Shown: positions 1 through 8,290 of the stretch, piece by piece
Layout of the letters: every line of letters begins with the position of its first letter
How positions within the stretch are numbered: the first letter of the stretch is position 1
Program-made: the position numbers and the translations under genes
Notes under the pieces: model-generated
The model's input: the letters and a program-made list of their open reading frames with translations, nothing else
What the model was told of the DNA's origin: nothing
Database searches by the model: none
Assembly: GCA_020053185.1 (NCBI GenBank)
Contig: JAGVNP010000227.1
Location: forward strand, 1 to 16,634
Source of the DNA: Deltaproteobacteria bacterium
GTDB taxonomy: Bacteria; Desulfobacterota; Desulfomonilia; UBA1062
DNA length: 16,634 bases
Reading direction: 5' to 3'

Positions 1-311
1 CAAGCTGCATCGCTGCTTCCTCCTCCAAGCCCTGCGCCAACAGGGATATGCTTTGTTAGCTCTATTGAAACGCCTTTTTTTATACCTGATATCTCGAAAA
101 ACAGAGAAGCTGCTTTATAAACAAGATTTTCCTCTTTATTGCCTTCATAGCCTTTTGTTCGAAGTGAGATACCTTGTTTTTGTTCGGTTATTAAGATTTC
201 ATCGCAAAGATCTATGGGAATCATGAGGGTTTTAAGTTCATGATATCCATCATCCCGCTTTCGGATGATCTCCAGATAGATATTTATCTTAGCAGGGGCT
301 AAGACTTTCAC
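1..311 (-). CDS. ispE: 4-diphosphocytidyl-2-C-methyl-D-erythritol kinase, N-terminal part (3' end outside window)
   Basis: This is the N-terminal 103 residues of IspE, the GHMP-family kinase that phosphorylates CDP-methylerythritol in the MEP isoprenoid pathway in the cytoplasm. Seen: an APAKIN motif at residues 5-10 with the conserved Lys8, the KRDDGYHEL block at 18-26, and the glycine-rich ATP loop PVGAGLGGGSSDAA at 90-103, where the window ends. The GTG start (309-311 on the complement) overlaps the htrA stop in a GTGA arrangement. Upstream there is only a weak GGGA, so translation is probably coupled to htrA. The start places APAKIN near the N-terminus, as in the family. The catalytic Asp and the C-terminal domain lie beyond the window. 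Identification is secure. Confidence 0.95.
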   Translation of the reverse strand, partial: MKVLAPAKINIYLEIIRKRDDGYHELKTLMIPIDLCDEILITEQKQGISLRTKGYEGNKEENLVYKAASLFFEISGIKKGVSIELTKHIPVGAGLGGGSSDAA

Positions 312-1819
312 TTTATATCGATCCCGAGATAGAATGTATTCGGCCCTCTTTGTATAAGCAGTAGCGCGGTTTTGCCTTTTTTTATCCCATTGAGAATGGC
401 TGTATAATCCGAGAGCCCCCTGACTTTGCGGTTGTTTATTTCTTTTATCACATCGCCTTGCCTTATCTCGCTTGATGCTGCAGGACCTTGCGGGTCTATG
501 CCTGTTACGACAAGCCCTTCCGTATCTTTAAGATTATATTTTAGTGCCACCTCAGGTGTTATTTCCATAAGGCTGAGCCCCAGCTTGTCCTGGGCTTTGT
601 TGGACTCTTTTTTCGTTTCTTTTTTTCCCTCATACAGACGTGCAATTTGTTCATCATTTCTTTTTTCAAGTTTTGCAGAGAGTGTTTTTTCTTTTCCATT
701 TCGCCACACTACGATTTTTATCTTGGACCCTGGTTTTAATCCGGCTACTGCCCGCGTCAGGCTATAGGAGTCAGAAACCTCCTGATTATTTATCTTTAGG
801 ATCACATCTCCCTTTTTTACTCCGGCCTTATCTGCTGGTTCTCCTTCGTACACCATGGACACAATTGCACCCTTTGGTTCTTTCAGGCCGAGTGCGCGTG
901 CAATCTCAGGGGTTACTTCCTGTATGCCTACTCCGAGCCAGCCTCTGGTAACGCTCCCTGTTTCTTTCAGTTCAGGAAGAATTTCTTTGACCATATTTAT
1001 CGGGGTTGCAAACCCGATGCCCTGGCCTGCGGCTACTATTGCGGTATTTATTCCCACAACCTGGCCTCTCATATCTATTAAAGGACCACCTGAGTTGCCG
1101 GGATTTATAGCTGCATCTGTCTGGATGAAATTGTCATAAGGACCGGCGCCGATGATCCTTGCCTTTGCACTCACAATTCCCTGGGTAACTGTGTGACCAA
1201 GCCCAAAGGGATTTCCTATTGCAAGCACCCAGTCTCCGATCTCAAGAGCATCAGAGTCTCCGAGCTTCACTGCCGGCAGATCACCTTTTGCGTCGATCTT
1301 TATCAGGGCTATATCTGTTTTTTCGTCTTTACCTACGACCTTTGCCTTGAATTCTTTTTCGTTTTCCAGAAATATCGTGATCTCGTCAGCTCCCTCGATC
1401 ACATGGTAGTTTGTGAGTATATAACCTTTACTCGATATGATAAATCCTGTGCCCAGGCTTCTTTGTCTGAGATCCTGCTCAGGCATATTTTCAAAGAATT
1501 TGTTAAAGAAGTCTTCGAAAGGATCTTGTTCTCCTCTTGGGTTTTGGTTTGGGCCGTAGAATTTTTCAAACATATCATCGCGGCTTAGCACCTTTGTGGT
1601 TCTGATATTCACTACAGCCGGTTTGACTTTTTTTGCAAGCGCGCTGAAACTTGGCATCATCACAACAGGGGTTTTCTCTCCGTCTTCTTCCCAGAACATG
1701 GCTGCGCGGCCTAATGGAGAGAAATTAAAAGATGAGGCGATGAATATTCCAATAATAACAGACGCAACTGCAACAATAGCAAGGGTGGAATAGGATATAA
1801 TCTTTGTTTTTATCTTCAT
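308..1819 (-). CDS. htrA: HtrA/DegP-family periplasmic serine protease with two PDZ domains
   Basis: A 503-residue trypsin-like protease that degrades or refolds damaged envelope proteins (Do/DegP/DegQ family). Seen: a hydrophobic N-terminal segment at about 9-29 (uncleaved anchor or signal peptide; no clear AxA site), and a protease domain at about 60-285 with catalytic His139 (TNYHV), Asp169 (KTDIALI) and Ser243 (GNSGGPL). PDZ1 spans about 290-385 and PDZ2 about 412-500, separated by a Lys/Glu-rich linker at 386-411. Length and two-PDZ layout match DegP/DegQ. The ATG overlaps the upstream DUF1844 stop by one base (TAATG) and is preceded by GAGGAG about 8 nt upstream. It sits between DUF1844 and ispE in one operon. 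DegP and DegQ cannot be told apart here. Confidence 0.95.
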   Translation of the reverse strand: MKIKTKIISYSTLAIVAVASVIIGIFIASSFNFSPLGRAAMFWEEDGEKTPVVMMPSFSALAKKVKPAVVNIRTTKVLSRDDMFEKFYGPNQNPRGEQDPFEDFFNKFFENMPEQDLRQRSLGTGFIISSKGYILTNYHVIEGADEITIFLENEKEFKAKVVGKDEKTDIALIKIDAKGDLPAVKLGDSDALEIGDWVLAIGNPFGLGHTVTQGIVSAKARIIGAGPYDNFIQTDAAINPGNSGGPLIDMRGQVVGINTAIVAAGQGIGFATPINMVKEILPELKETGSVTRGWLGVGIQEVTPEIARALGLKEPKGAIVSMVYEGEPADKAGVKKGDVILKINNQEVSDSYSLTRAVAGLKPGSKIKIVVWRNGKEKTLSAKLEKRNDEQIARLYEGKKETKKESNKAQDKLGLSLMEITPEVALKYNLKDTEGLVVTGIDPQGPAASSEIRQGDVIKEINNRKVRGLSDYTAILNGIKKGKTALLLIQRGPNTFYLGIDIK

Positions 1820-2223
1820 TATTTTGTCTCCTCTTTGGCTGCTTTTACAAACTCGATCCTGAGTTCATAGAGGACATTTTCGATCAAGTTTTTTTCTTGC
1901 GGGCTAAGATTTCCACGCGTTTTTTCCTCAAGTATCGAGATGATATCGATATTCTGCTGGGCAAGCTCCAGATCTTTGATAATGCCACCTGTCTGGGGTT
2001 CTGGAAATTTTCCAAGGCTGATGAGGGCTGCGCTTGCAAGGCTCATGATAAGTGAAGAAAAATCAATCTTTGGAAAAGACTTTTCGTCATGTGGCTCACT
2101 GGCTTTTTCAGCACCGCTATTTTCTAGAGATTCCTTTGGTGTCTGTTCTTCCTTTTTCTGCGGAGTGTCTGTATCAGAGCCCCTGGTATCCTTGATCGTG
2201 TAGCTTTTTTTCTTTTCGTCCAT
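1819..2223 (-). CDS. DUF1844 domain protein
   Basis: A small 134-residue protein of unknown function. The first 48 residues are charged, low complexity and probably disordered. Residues about 50-127 match my memory of DUF1844: a hydrophobic helix with SLASAALISLG (61-71), then PEPQTGG, DLELAQQNIDIISILEEKT (85-102) and a C-terminal helix LIENVLYELRIEF. There is no signal peptide. It is the first gene of DUF1844-htrA-ispE: the ATG at 2221-2223 follows a GGGGG Shine-Dalgarno and a strong predicted promoter, and its TAA shares a base with the htrA ATG. Family assignment is by recognition of the core motif. The role is not known. Confidence 0.8.
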   Translation of the reverse strand: MDEKKKSYTIKDTRGSDTDTPQKKEEQTPKESLENSGAEKASEPHDEKSFPKIDFSSLIMSLASAALISLGKFPEPQTGGIIKDLELAQQNIDIISILEEKTRGNLSPQEKNLIENVLYELRIEFVKAAKEETK

Positions 2224-2256
2224 ATAATAGCCCCCTATGAGGAATGATAATATAAA

Positions 2257-2285
2257 ATTGTAGGGTTAAAACAGAAGCGTGTCAA
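2257..2285 (-). promoter_or_regulatory. sigma70-type promoter of the DUF1844-htrA-ispE operon
   Basis: On the minus strand there is TTGACA (2285-2280), a 17-nt spacer and TACAAT (2262-2257). That is a perfect -35 and a 5/6 -10 at the optimal spacing. The predicted start near 2250 gives a leader of about 27 nt before the ATG at 2223. The -35 box overlaps the TGA stop (2284-2282) of the upstream DUF6178 gene. Confidence 0.8.
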
Positions 2286-3925
2286 GCCTGGTTCTGGATT
2301 TTTACTGCAAGGCATGTAATGAATCTTGGATCAATTGATTGTATGTTTTTTATACCGGACACTTCGCTGATCAATCTTTTTTCGATATTTTCCGCAATCT
2401 CCTGAATCAGATGGGTCTTCACTAAAGGCTCAATATTTTTAAGCAGGTTGCACAGTCCTTCACAAAATTGGGGTCTGATCTCCCATTCACCCTTTGGATC
2501 TTTTTGGACAATCTCATGTATGAAGGTTGCCGCTTCTTTGATTGTAAGGGGTCTGAAAAAGGTCTTCTTTTCAATGAGATTCACTGCTACTGCAGTGAGA
2601 ATAATATTTTCCATATCCAGGCCTTGACGCGACTGAACATTCGTAAGAGGGAGTTCTTCTAGATATTTTTCCCATCCGAAATGGGCGAACAGCAATGACA
2701 TGGCTTCCATCTGGTCTATCGCATGTGTGATTATATCAAGTTCCTCGATGGAAGAGAATTCTTTGCCTTGATATAAAGGTTTCTTTTTCAAGATATCATC
2801 AAAAAGGGATCTTTCTCTCTCAGGTATTATGGAGATTCCGTTAGCTCGAATAATATCTTTTAGCCGTTTTTGCTGGCTCATTACCAGGTTATATCCCAAG
2901 CAGAAAAGTGTTTCTGCGTCGAATTTGTCGAATATCGATGCGAGAGTTATCTTTTTTTCTCGCTTGAGAAATCCCAGGCCTATAGAAACCAGCCCCTTTG
3001 CTTTTTCGATCGAATATTCGATGTGTTCAAGATCACCGAGAGGAACATAGTCTGCCATGATGATCTTGTTTGTGAGATATACCATTTCCCATTGAAGTCT
3101 TTGCTGTAAATCCTCATCAACTTCTTGCAATGCGGCAATGATAAGACTCCCGCCTTTTTTAAACTGATCTTCGTATAGGGCAGGGACACGGTTATTCTCT
3201 TCGATATAAAGTTTTTTGGAGTCATGTGCTTCTTTGGAGACAAGGGTTTCTGGTTTTATATGGCGGTATATGCTCAAAGAATCACTCGGAGGGGTAAAGC
3301 CCATTTCAAGGAGCCTCATCAGGCGCTGCTCAAAGGCTTTTTCTTCAAGAGATGAAGACATTTCAGTTGGAATATTTTGCATGATGAGGTGATAGAGTTC
3401 CTGATTATGTGTGAAAACTGTATCTAAAAAGATTCTTATTGTCTGGTTTTCCTCCCTCTCGTCAAGATAGCGGAAAAAATAGAGATTATCGAATGTTTCA
3501 AATCCAGCTTCAGTCAGAACTATTATATTTTCATCTGTAGGTGATATCAGACGCACCTCAATAAAGGACTGAAACATGAGCACTGTGAGTTCTATATCAA
3601 GTGCATTGATAGCGTTTGCAAATGTTGAAACGGATGCCTCCATCAGCTCCTTGAACCATTCTATTAGGTGCTTTATGGAAGGAACATCCTTGTCCCAGCA
3701 GTCGATATCGATGAGGTTTTGAATCTTTTCTTCTGACATGTACTGAAGAAGTATCTGGCTATCCTCACCCCAAGATTCCTTAATCATAAAGTAGGCATCA
3801 TGAACAGGAAGCGCTTCAATGATTTCTTTTGTTCTTGGGGAGTCAAGTATAAGGGGTATCCTGCCCTTGGGTTCGCTTTTAAGAACAGCATTAATCTCTT
3901 GTTGAAGGGTTTTTGAAAGATCCAT
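2282..3925 (-). CDS. DUF6178 family protein, function unknown
   Basis: A 547-residue, mostly helical, acidic soluble protein with no signal peptide and no membrane segment. The N-terminal third (LPVHDAYFMIKES, then LIDIDCWDKD about 30 residues later) and the block GFETFDNLYFFRYLDEREE resemble the DUF6178 family, which I associate with deltaproteobacteria. I recognise no catalytic motif. The frame stays open to a GTG at 3952, but I chose ATG 3925 because the GTG lies inside a small hairpin (3932-3952). Neither start has a well-placed Shine-Dalgarno; the nearest is AAGGAA at 3970-3975. The gene starts 58 nt after the RND pump, so it may be the last gene of the efflux operon. A link to efflux is not shown. 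Confidence 0.7.
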   Translation of the reverse strand: MDLSKTLQQEINAVLKSEPKGRIPLILDSPRTKEIIEALPVHDAYFMIKESWGEDSQILLQYMSEEKIQNLIDIDCWDKDVPSIKHLIEWFKELMEASVSTFANAINALDIELTVLMFQSFIEVRLISPTDENIIVLTEAGFETFDNLYFFRYLDEREENQTIRIFLDTVFTHNQELYHLIMQNIPTEMSSSLEEKAFEQRLMRLLEMGFTPPSDSLSIYRHIKPETLVSKEAHDSKKLYIEENNRVPALYEDQFKKGGSLIIAALQEVDEDLQQRLQWEMVYLTNKIIMADYVPLGDLEHIEYSIEKAKGLVSIGLGFLKREKKITLASIFDKFDAETLFCLGYNLVMSQQKRLKDIIRANGISIIPERERSLFDDILKKKPLYQGKEFSSIEELDIITHAIDQMEAMSLLFAHFGWEKYLEELPLTNVQSRQGLDMENIILTAVAVNLIEKKTFFRPLTIKEAATFIHEIVQKDPKGEWEIRPQFCEGLCNLLKNIEPLVKTHLIQEIAENIEKRLISEVSGIKNIQSIDPRFITCLAVKIQNQA

Positions 3926-3931
3926 AGGGAA

Positions 3932-3952
3932 GTGGCTACCACAGGCAGCCAC
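3932..3952 (-). other. Small hairpin at the DUF6178 translation start
   Basis: On the minus strand GTGGCT (3952-3947) pairs with AGCCAC (3937-3932) across a 9-nt loop, ending 6 nt before the ATG at 3925. There is no T-run, so it is not a canonical terminator. A shorter ATCA/TGAT stem lies just upstream, between it and AAGGAA (3975-3970). Confidence 0.4.
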
Positions 3953-3983
3953 GCATGATCAAGAATGATTTCCTTTGTCTGTC

Positions 3984-6900
3984 TTATGTGTCGCTCGTCT
4001 GTTTTCTCTTTTCAATAAATTCCTCGATAATTAAATAAATGATCGGTATCACAAAGAGCGTAAGAACCATTGCAAACAGGAGACCAAAGGATACTGAAAT
4101 AGCCATAGGCGAGCTCATCTCAGAGCCTTCGCCTTTGGAGAAGGCCATTGGGAGCATTCCGAAGATAGTAGTAATGGATGTGATAAGAATAGGCCGCAGC
4201 CTGAGCCTTGCACCTGTGATAACGGCTTCTTTGCTTTGCATGCCTTTATTCCGTAATTTGTTTATGAAGTCTATCATGATGATTCCGTTATTCACGACAA
4301 TACCCATAAGTATGATGAGTCCCATGAATGCAGGAACAGAAAGCGTTTTGCCTGTAAGGGCAAGGCCTACGATAACTCCTATATAACCAAACGGAATTAT
4401 GATCATAATGATAAGCGGTTGCAGTAAAGACTCGAACTGTGCAGCCATGACCAGGTAAACGAGGAGTATGCCCACTAGGAATGCCTTTGAGAGCTCCTTA
4501 AAGGATGTCTGCATATCTTCATAGCTTCCCCCGATATCATAGATGTAGCCTCGTGGGAGATTCATCGAATCCATGACTGATTGTATATCCTTTGCCACGC
4601 CTCCAAGATCCCGTTCGAAATTGGTACCTGTGATATGTACGACCCGTTCCTGATTTTTTCTGTGTATGACAATAGGGCCGAGATCTTTTTCCATCTTTGT
4701 CACATGGGACAGCGGCACAGAAAACCCAAAAGGGGATTGTATAGTGAGATCTGCAAGGTTAGGTATGGTCTCACGGTATGATTTCTGGAGGCGTACCCTG
4801 ATATCGTATTCTTCTCCTGACTCCTGAAATCTACCTACTACTGTTCCCAGCATGGCGGTTTCAACCGTAGATGCGATTTGATACACGCTTAAGCCCATTT
4901 GGGATGCCTTTTCCCTGTCAACAAGCACCTGTATCTCTGGCTTGCTCTTCTTGAGGGATTTTTCTATGTCCTTAAAACCTTTTATGGAGCTGAATTTTTG
5001 GATCAACTCGTCCGACAGTTTGTCCAGCACCTCGATCTCAGGGCCATAAATGCTTACCTCGATTGGTGCACTGGTGCCACCAAAAAAGGAACTTGCGACA
5101 TCTTCAAAACGATAATCCACGTTTTCCAGTTCAGGAAATTTTTCACGTATTTCATTTATGATCTCATCAGAAGAGATGTCTCTGTCTTTTTTTTCTTTAA
5201 ACTTGGCAAATACCCGCGCCTTATTTACCCCAGACTCAATGCCCTGTGATGCTTCGAATTTTGAACCCATGGTAATACCGACCTCGCTTACCGTGGTAAT
5301 TACCTCTTTTCTGGACATAAAAATATTTTCTATCTGGGCAGTAATGTGGTTGGTTTCTTCAAGGAGTGTTCCTTCTGGCATTGATATATCGAGTATGGTC
5401 ACAGGCACATCCTGTCGAGGCATAAATTCTGTGCCCAGCATTGGGGTAATGATTATGGAAAAGATAAAGGCAGCAACGGTAGCTCCCAGTATTAGTTTTT
5501 TATGGTTCAGTGCCCATGTAAGACGGTTAGTATATCTTTCCAGCAGGTTTTTTAACCAGCCGCCGTGTTCTATCTGTTCATAGTATGTTTTTTCTTTTCT
5601 GAATATCGTTGCCGCGATAGCAGGGATTATGGTGATAGCGACAAACAGAGATGCAAGGAGTGAGATGCATACGGTAAGGGATAAAGGCCTTGCGAGTTTT
5701 CCTGCAATGGACTGAGACAGGCTCATTGGGAGAAACACTGCTATGGTAGTCAAAGTACTTGCAGTAATGGCCATGCCAACTTCGTTTGCACCGAGTACTG
5801 CTGCATCTTTTCTATGCATACCGTTTTCCAGGTGTCTGAACGTATTTTCCATGACAACCACTGCATTGTCCACCAGCATACCCACGCCAAGGGCAATACC
5901 CCCCAGCGTCATGATGTTGAAGGTATACCCAAGGGCATTCATGAAGATGAATGTCGTGATGATGGATAAGGGAATCGAGACCACGATGGTCAGTGTAGGG
6001 CTGAATGCCCGCAGGAATATGTAGACCACAAGGATGGTGATAAGCCCCCCCTGCATTGCATTCCAGCCAGTGGAGGAGATTGACTTTTTGATGATCTCCC
6101 CCTGATCAAATACATCATGCATCTCAAGTCCGGGAGGGAGATATTTTTTGATATCCTTTAGCTCTTTGTTTACCCTGTCAACAACTTTTACCGTATTTTC
6201 ACCGGACTGTTTCATTATTATGATAAGCACACTTGGCTTGTTATTTGTGCGCTCATAGCCCCGCTGCTCTTTGAAGGTATCCTCTACGCTGGCTATATCT
6301 CCGAGATGCACCGTGTTTCCGGTTTTTGTTATGGATATAACCGTGTCTTTGATCTGCTGGATATCAGTGAAGCGGCCTTTTGTCCGTATAAGATATTCTT
6401 TATGGAGTTCCTCAACATGCCCGCCGGATATATTGAGATTAGCTACCTGTATCCCTCTGGAGACGTCCTGAAGAGAAAGTCCTGTGGACTTTAATTTGTA
6501 TGGATCTATAAGGATCTGAATTTCCCTTTCTTTTCCTCCCATAATATAGACCGCAGCTACACCCTCGAGACGCTCCAATCTTGGCTTTATTGTGTTGTCC
6601 AGGTACTCTCTCAGTTCCAGTGTGTTTCCCATTCCTGTTACACCGTATTCTAAGACAGGCATGTCTGCGGTGTTGAATTTAATTACCATGGGGGTATCTG
6701 CATCCTCAGGCAGGAAATCAGTGATCCAGCTGAGTTTTTCTCGAACATCTTGGGCTGCAAAGTCTAGGTTCGTACCCCAGCTGAACTTTATATATACGCT
6801 CGATATTCCCTCTGCTGAGGTAGAAAAAACATCCTCCACGCCTTCAACAGTAGATGCTGTTTCTTCTATTGGTTTTGTGATCAGGGTCTCCATCTCCTCT

Positions 6901-7067
6901 GGGCCGACCCCTTCATATGTGGTTACTACCGAGACATACGGAAATTCGATCTCTGGGAGCATATCAAGGCCGAGTTTAAAGAAGGCAACGATGCCAAACA
7001 CCATGATGATAAGAATCAGCATGGTAATTGTAATCCGTCTCTTTACTGAAAATTCAGGAATTGACAT
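3984..7067 (-). CDS. RND efflux transporter, inner-membrane pump subunit (AcrB-like, HAE1 type)
   Basis: A 1027-residue proton-driven inner-membrane pump of a tripartite efflux system. It should form a trimer and pass substrates to the fusion protein and TolC-like channel encoded upstream. Seen: TM1 at about 11-30; large periplasmic porter loops at about 31-335 and 545-860; TM clusters at about 338-490 and 862-1013, giving 12 helices; and the TM4 motif GVGMLVDNAVVVMEN (394-408). Compared with AcrB, Asp407 is kept (D400), Asp408 is Asn (N401), and the TM10 Lys940 position is Asn (N926) within VVNNGIIMIDF. The Arg of RLRPILITS (R958) is kept. The ATG at 7065-7067 follows GAGAGGAA. A 111-nt gap holding a palindromic repeat separates it from the fusion-protein gene. 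Substrate cannot be deduced. Confidence 0.95.
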   Translation of the reverse strand: MSIPEFSVKRRITITMLILIIMVFGIVAFFKLGLDMLPEIEFPYVSVVTTYEGVGPEEMETLITKPIEETASTVEGVEDVFSTSAEGISSVYIKFSWGTNLDFAAQDVREKLSWITDFLPEDADTPMVIKFNTADMPVLEYGVTGMGNTLELREYLDNTIKPRLERLEGVAAVYIMGGKEREIQILIDPYKLKSTGLSLQDVSRGIQVANLNISGGHVEELHKEYLIRTKGRFTDIQQIKDTVISITKTGNTVHLGDIASVEDTFKEQRGYERTNNKPSVLIIIMKQSGENTVKVVDRVNKELKDIKKYLPPGLEMHDVFDQGEIIKKSISSTGWNAMQGGLITILVVYIFLRAFSPTLTIVVSIPLSIITTFIFMNALGYTFNIMTLGGIALGVGMLVDNAVVVMENTFRHLENGMHRKDAAVLGANEVGMAITASTLTTIAVFLPMSLSQSIAGKLARPLSLTVCISLLASLFVAITIIPAIAATIFRKEKTYYEQIEHGGWLKNLLERYTNRLTWALNHKKLILGATVAAFIFSIIITPMLGTEFMPRQDVPVTILDISMPEGTLLEETNHITAQIENIFMSRKEVITTVSEVGITMGSKFEASQGIESGVNKARVFAKFKEKKDRDISSDEIINEIREKFPELENVDYRFEDVASSFFGGTSAPIEVSIYGPEIEVLDKLSDELIQKFSSIKGFKDIEKSLKKSKPEIQVLVDREKASQMGLSVYQIASTVETAMLGTVVGRFQESGEEYDIRVRLQKSYRETIPNLADLTIQSPFGFSVPLSHVTKMEKDLGPIVIHRKNQERVVHITGTNFERDLGGVAKDIQSVMDSMNLPRGYIYDIGGSYEDMQTSFKELSKAFLVGILLVYLVMAAQFESLLQPLIIMIIIPFGYIGVIVGLALTGKTLSVPAFMGLIILMGIVVNNGIIMIDFINKLRNKGMQSKEAVITGARLRLRPILITSITTIFGMLPMAFSKGEGSEMSSPMAISVSFGLLFAMVLTLFVIPIIYLIIEEFIEKRKQTSDT

Positions 7068-7087
7068 ATCGTTATTCCTCTCCAGTT

Positions 7088-7142
7088 GTCAGGGATCAGT
7101 TGATAGGGATCAGCTGTCCCTGACCCCTGAAGACTGATCCCT
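7088..7142. repeat. 7-nt-register palindromic intergenic repeat between the MFP and RND genes
   Basis: AGGGATC occurs at 7091-7097 and 7105-7111, exactly two 7-nt units apart. On the opposite strand, units AGGGATC (7142-7136), AGGGGTC (7128-7122) and AGGGACA (7121-7115) keep a 7-nt register. The arms form alternative stems: AGGGATCAGT (7091-7100) with ACTGATCCCT (7133-7142); AGGGATCAG (7105-7113) with CTGATCCCT (7134-7142); and GTCAGGGA (7088-7095) with TCCCTGAC (7117-7124). These cannot all form at once. The element ends about 10 nt before the pump gene's Shine-Dalgarno. Confidence 0.75.
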
Positions 7143-7178
7143 CGTTTTCTCGTTTTTTCAGCATTTCTCCATTCGCCC

Positions 7179-8285
7179 TTAATCTTTCACCTTGGGTGTA
7201 GCTACTAACTCTTGATTCAATATCTTTACCTTCATTCCATCATTAAGTCCGGTGAGCCCCTTTGTCACGACCTTATCGCCGACAGAAAGCCCACCAAAAA
7301 CTTCGGTTTCTTCTGAACCTTCAATGCCTATTTTTACGCTTATCTTTTGTATGGTATCTGATACTACCCGGAATACATGGTATCCTTCTTCACCACGGAC
7401 CAGAGAAATATTGGGCACAGTGATTGCATTTTCCTTGGCTTTTTCCACCACATTTGTCCTTGCAGTCATTCCCGATCTTAATTTTAAGCCGGGATTGGCG
7501 AGCTCTATTGTTACCTTGAATGTACGGCTTAGAGGATCGATTGTTGGATTGATCTTTGTAATGACGCCTTCAAAAGTCTCATCTGGAAAAGCATCTACTG
7601 TTACATGCCCTTTATTCCCTTTTTTGATTATTCGGAAAGCCGCTTCAGGAAGATCTACCTCTACCTTTACCCTGTCCATTTGCATTACTACAAATACTGG
7701 CTGACCGGGTCCTGTAAGCTCTCCTTTATTCACGAATTTGTCTGTGACAATACCTGATATTGGAGAGATGATCTTACATTCTTTAAGATTCTGTTCGGCT
7801 ATTTCAAAACCTGCCTTTGCCTGTTCATGCTGGGTTTTGGCAAGATCAAGTGCTGTTTTTGCATCCTGATAGTTTTGCTCTGAAATGGCTGATGCTTTAT
7901 GGAGCTGCTCCATGCGGTTAAAATCGTTTGATACCTTATCTAATGTTGCTTGAGATGCATGAAAAATCGCGGATGCATTTTCTAAAGCCCTCAAGTAGTC
8001 AAAGGTGTCGAGTTCCATTAGCATCTGACCTTTTTTTACATAAGACCCTTCATCCACAGGTATGTTAGAGATCCTGCCAGCAATCTTCGGGGTGATCCTG
8101 GCGTATTCCTCAGGCATGATAGAACCCACCCCTGTATATGCTTTGTAGACAGGACCAGACTTCACGATGCCTGTTACTACCTCAGGCGTGGAAGTAACCT
8201 TTTGCTCTGTTGTGGTTTGCTGGTCCTTTGTGCAGCCGCAAAAGAACGCTATTGTGACTGCTAAGAATAAAAACATCTTTTTCAT
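7179..8285 (-). CDS. RND efflux periplasmic adaptor (membrane fusion protein), lipoprotein
   Basis: A 368-residue HlyD/AcrA-type adaptor that joins the RND pump to the outer-membrane channel. Seen: a lipoprotein signal with a lipobox-like FCGC and lipidated Cys18 (Thr at +2); a split lipoyl/barrel-sandwich domain at about 60-95 and 170-205 (ARITPKIAGRISNIPVDEGSYVKKGQ and CKIISPISGIVTDKFVNKGE); an alpha-helical coiled-coil hairpin at about 97-168; a beta-barrel at about 205-285 (SRTFKVTIELANPG, LRSGMTART); and a membrane-proximal C-terminal domain at about 286-355. The ATG follows the stop of the TolC-like gene by 5 nt, with GGGAGGA a little far upstream (about 11 nt). It is the second structural gene of the operon. 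Confidence 0.93.
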   Translation of the reverse strand: MKKMFLFLAVTIAFFCGCTKDQQTTTEQKVTSTPEVVTGIVKSGPVYKAYTGVGSIMPEEYARITPKIAGRISNIPVDEGSYVKKGQMLMELDTFDYLRALENASAIFHASQATLDKVSNDFNRMEQLHKASAISEQNYQDAKTALDLAKTQHEQAKAGFEIAEQNLKECKIISPISGIVTDKFVNKGELTGPGQPVFVVMQMDRVKVEVDLPEAAFRIIKKGNKGHVTVDAFPDETFEGVITKINPTIDPLSRTFKVTIELANPGLKLRSGMTARTNVVEKAKENAITVPNISLVRGEEGYHVFRVVSDTIQKISVKIGIEGSEETEVFGGLSVGDKVVTKGLTGLNDGMKVKILNQELVATPKVKD

Positions 8286-8290
8286 GAGGC

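Noticed and set aside
2980..3243. Alternative minus-strand frame inside DUF6178, suggesting a frameshift
   Set aside because: The main DUF6178 frame is uninterrupted across this region. The alternative frame shows no family similarity, so no frameshift is needed.
3950..3952. GTG as the DUF6178 start
   Set aside because: It forms the base of a small hairpin, the nearest AAGGAA is about 17 nt away, and the added residues are Cys/Gly-rich and unlike the rest. ATG 3925 is preferred but not proven.
6592..7137. Long plus-strand open frame (181 codons) opposite the RND gene
   Set aside because: It is antisense to the conserved pump N-terminus. Its translation has no recognisable motif, and the opposite strand encodes a clear family protein.
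7252..7704. Plus-strand open frame opposite the membrane fusion protein (150 codons)
   Set aside because: It is a low-complexity Ser/Thr-rich shadow translation of a conserved gene, with no supporting start signal.
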